Positions 7,278 through 7,852 of a stretch of DNA of 7,852 nucleotides are shown one piece after another (within the stretch, counting starts at the first letter, position 1; the number at the start of each line of letters is the position of its first letter). The notes below the pieces were generated by a model. It made no database searches, was not told where the DNA came from, and saw only the letters and a list, made by a program, of their open reading frames with translations. A program made the translations under genes and the position numbers. The stretch comes from Clostridiaceae bacterium (GTDB lineage Bacteria; Bacillota; Clostridia; Lutisporales; Lutisporaceae). The stretch covers positions 1 through 7,852 of the forward strand of contig JAQVFD010000086.1 of assembly GCA_028697435.1 (NCBI GenBank), read 5' to 3'.

Positions 7278-7291
7278 TACAAGGCATCTAA
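7263..7291 (+). promoter_or_regulatory. Weak candidate sporulation-type promoter for the cysteine-rich gene
   Basis: GTATA (7263-7267) and CATCTAA (7285-7291), 17 nt apart, resemble the -35 GHATR and -10 CATNHTA patterns of forespore sigma-G promoters, with one mismatch in the -10. No convincing sigma-A pair was found for this gene. Such short patterns arise by chance, so this is only a lead. If real, the transcript would begin right at the hairpin at 7305-7347. Confidence 0.2.
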
Positions 7292-7304
7292 TTCGTTTTC
7301 TGCA

Positions 7305-7347
7305 AATAGATTTATGGTTCTGTGTGAATCGTGAAAATAAATCTATT
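7305..7347 (+). repeat. Long inverted repeat / 5' UTR hairpin ahead of the cysteine-rich gene
   Basis: A perfect 11-bp inverted repeat, AATAGATTTAT (7305-7315) with ATAAATCTATT (7337-7347), encloses an inner stem GGTTC/GAATC (7316-7320 with 7326-7330; one G-U) around a TGTGT loop. A 6-nt bulge, GTGAAA, lies on the 3' side. It lies 13 nt before the Shine-Dalgarno. It could be an mRNA-stabilising 5' hairpin, a regulatory RNA element or a protein operator. It lacks a T-tract, so it is not a terminator. Confidence 0.6.
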
Positions 7348-7360
7348 ATCCTCAAATATT

Positions 7361-7370
7361 TAGGAGGTGA
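7361..7370 (+). promoter_or_regulatory. Near-perfect Shine-Dalgarno of the cysteine-rich gene
   Basis: TAGGAGGTGA is complementary along its full length to the usual Bacillota 16S rRNA 3' end. It lies 5 nt before the ATG at 7376 (8 nt counted from GGAGG). It fixes the start and argues that this small gene is really translated, possibly at high level. Confidence 0.85.
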
Positions 7371-7375
7371 ATTAA

Positions 7376-7675
7376 ATGGGCAAAGAATGCAGAAGAGATA
7401 AAGATCTTAGGATAAGGCACTTTCCGGATAATATAAGGGACTTGCTGTGCTTACTGGCAGACAATGAGGACAACAGGGCTACAATAATACTCAATACCTG
7501 CGATGATTGTGTTCAGGAAAATGTAGAAGTAGTTGCAGTAATAGGAAATCTTGCCGTCTTACGCTGCCATGACAAATTCAAGTTCGTAGATATCCACTGC
7601 ATTTGCGAAATAATCGTTGACTGCGAAACAATATTAAGTGAACTCCTTGAATCAAAGAGCGAATGCAAATGCTAG
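7376..7675 (+). CDS. Small cysteine-rich protein of unknown function
   Basis: A 99-residue protein that I do not recognise. It has ten cysteines (C5, C25, C42, C45, C64, C75, C77, C83, C97, C99), including a CDDC pair, a CIC pair and a terminal CKC. There is no signal peptide or membrane segment. A charged N-terminus (about 1-20) precedes a region of alternating hydrophobic residues (about 35-85) that looks beta-rich, around NVEVVAVIGNLAVLRC and KFKFVDIHCIC. It is a monocistronic gene: a strong ribosome site and hairpin in front, a terminator 8 nt behind. The cysteine content would suit a metal-binding protein or a disulfide-crosslinked spore-coat-type protein. The weak sporulation-type promoter hints at the latter, but this is inference and no function is claimed. 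Confidence 0.8.
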   Translation: MGKECRRDKDLRIRHFPDNIRDLLCLLADNEDNRATIILNTCDDCVQENVEVVAVIGNLAVLRCHDKFKFVDIHCICEIIVDCETILSELLESKSECKC

Positions 7676-7682
7676 AAAAATG

Positions 7683-7711
7683 GAGGGACTCCCACAATTA
7701 GGGAGGCCCTC
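7683..7711. terminator. Bidirectional intrinsic terminator between convergent genes
   Basis: The stem is GAGGG/CCCTC (7683-7687 with 7707-7711), one A-G mismatch, then CTCCC/GGGAG (7689-7693 with 7701-7705), with an ACAATTA loop. It is followed by ATTCTTTT on the plus strand and by CCATTTTT on the minus strand. It ends the cysteine-rich gene and the M15 peptidase gene, whose stop codons lie 7 and 9 nt from the hairpin. Confidence 0.85.
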
Positions 7712-7720
7712 ATTCTTTTC

Positions 7721-7852
7721 CTACCACCAGGACGGCCTTTTGCCTGCTCTTAGATCTGCAGCCTTCAATCCTTCTGTGTATTCAAAGTGAGGCTTATCAA
7801 CTATCGACTTCCAGTCTCCTCCCCAAGTTAATCCCAGTTTTTTGCCTTCTTC
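7721..7852 (-). CDS. M15-type peptidoglycan peptidase, C-terminal end (5' part outside window)
   Basis: The minus-strand frame is open from the right edge to a TAG at 7721-7723, giving the last 43 residues of a protein. LGLTWGGDWKSIVDKPHFEY matches the C-terminal active-site region of M15 peptidases of the CwlK / phage-endolysin L-alanyl-D-glutamate endopeptidase type (WGGDW...D.PHF), where the His in PHF is a zinc ligand. These enzymes cut peptidoglycan stem peptides and act at the cell wall. The remaining zinc ligands, any signal peptide and any cell-wall-binding domain lie beyond the window. The tail after the motif is short and ends in Ser-Trp-Trp. The gene could be cellular or prophage-derived; nothing else phage-like is visible here. 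Confidence 0.82.
   Translation of the reverse strand, partial: EEGKKLGLTWGGDWKSIVDKPHFEYTEGLKAADLRAGKRPSWW

Noticed and set aside
7130..7375. Cobalamin riboswitch upstream of cobT
   Set aside because: I looked for the conserved B12-box and core blocks on the minus strand and did not find them; the space between probable promoter and terminator is also too short.

Overview
The window looks like a stretch of a Clostridia-type Bacillota chromosome. The evidence is moderately AT-rich DNA, strong GGAGG-type ribosome binding sites ahead of nearly every gene, an ATP-dependent (bacterial-type) PEP carboxykinase, and proteins with clostridial-looking sequence. The exact genus is not determined. Most of the content is recognisable metabolism, and I see no mobile element, CRISPR array, tRNA or rRNA.

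Layout, left to right. (1) 1-818, plus strand: the 3' part of an M20-family (PepT-like) metallopeptidase that begins before the window. It ends in a strong hairpin (804-827) shared with the convergent neighbour. (2) 838-2391, minus strand: pckA, with its own probable promoter overlapping the end of the preceding gene. (3) 2546-7129, minus strand, transcribed right to left: a compact five-gene cobalamin operon, cobT-cobU-cobS-cobC-cobQ(cbiP). The first four are tightly packed, with 15-nt gaps and one 4-nt ATGA overlap; cobQ follows 43 nt after cobC. (4) 7130-7375: a 246-bp divergent intergenic region. Toward cobT it holds a probable promoter and a leader with an intrinsic terminator but no recognisable B12 riboswitch. 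Toward the right-hand gene it holds a long hairpin and a near-perfect Shine-Dalgarno. (5) 7376-7675, plus strand: a 99-residue protein with ten cysteines and no recognised family. (6) 7683-7711: a bidirectional terminator. (7) 7721-7852, minus strand: the last 43 codons of an M15-type peptidoglycan peptidase that begins beyond the window.

How the genes work together. CobQ/CbiP amidates the corrin ring to cobyric acid. CobU activates adenosylcobinamide to the GDP form. CobT makes alpha-ribazole phosphate from dimethylbenzimidazole. CobS joins the two halves and CobC removes the phosphate. The aminopropanol-attachment step (CbiB/CobD) and the corrin-ring genes are absent here, so they must lie elsewhere or be replaced by corrinoid salvage. 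pckA is functionally separate (PEP/oxaloacetate node) although it follows the cob genes on the same strand with no convincing terminator between.

The least explained parts are the cobT leader, the hairpin ahead of the cysteine-rich gene, and that protein itself.
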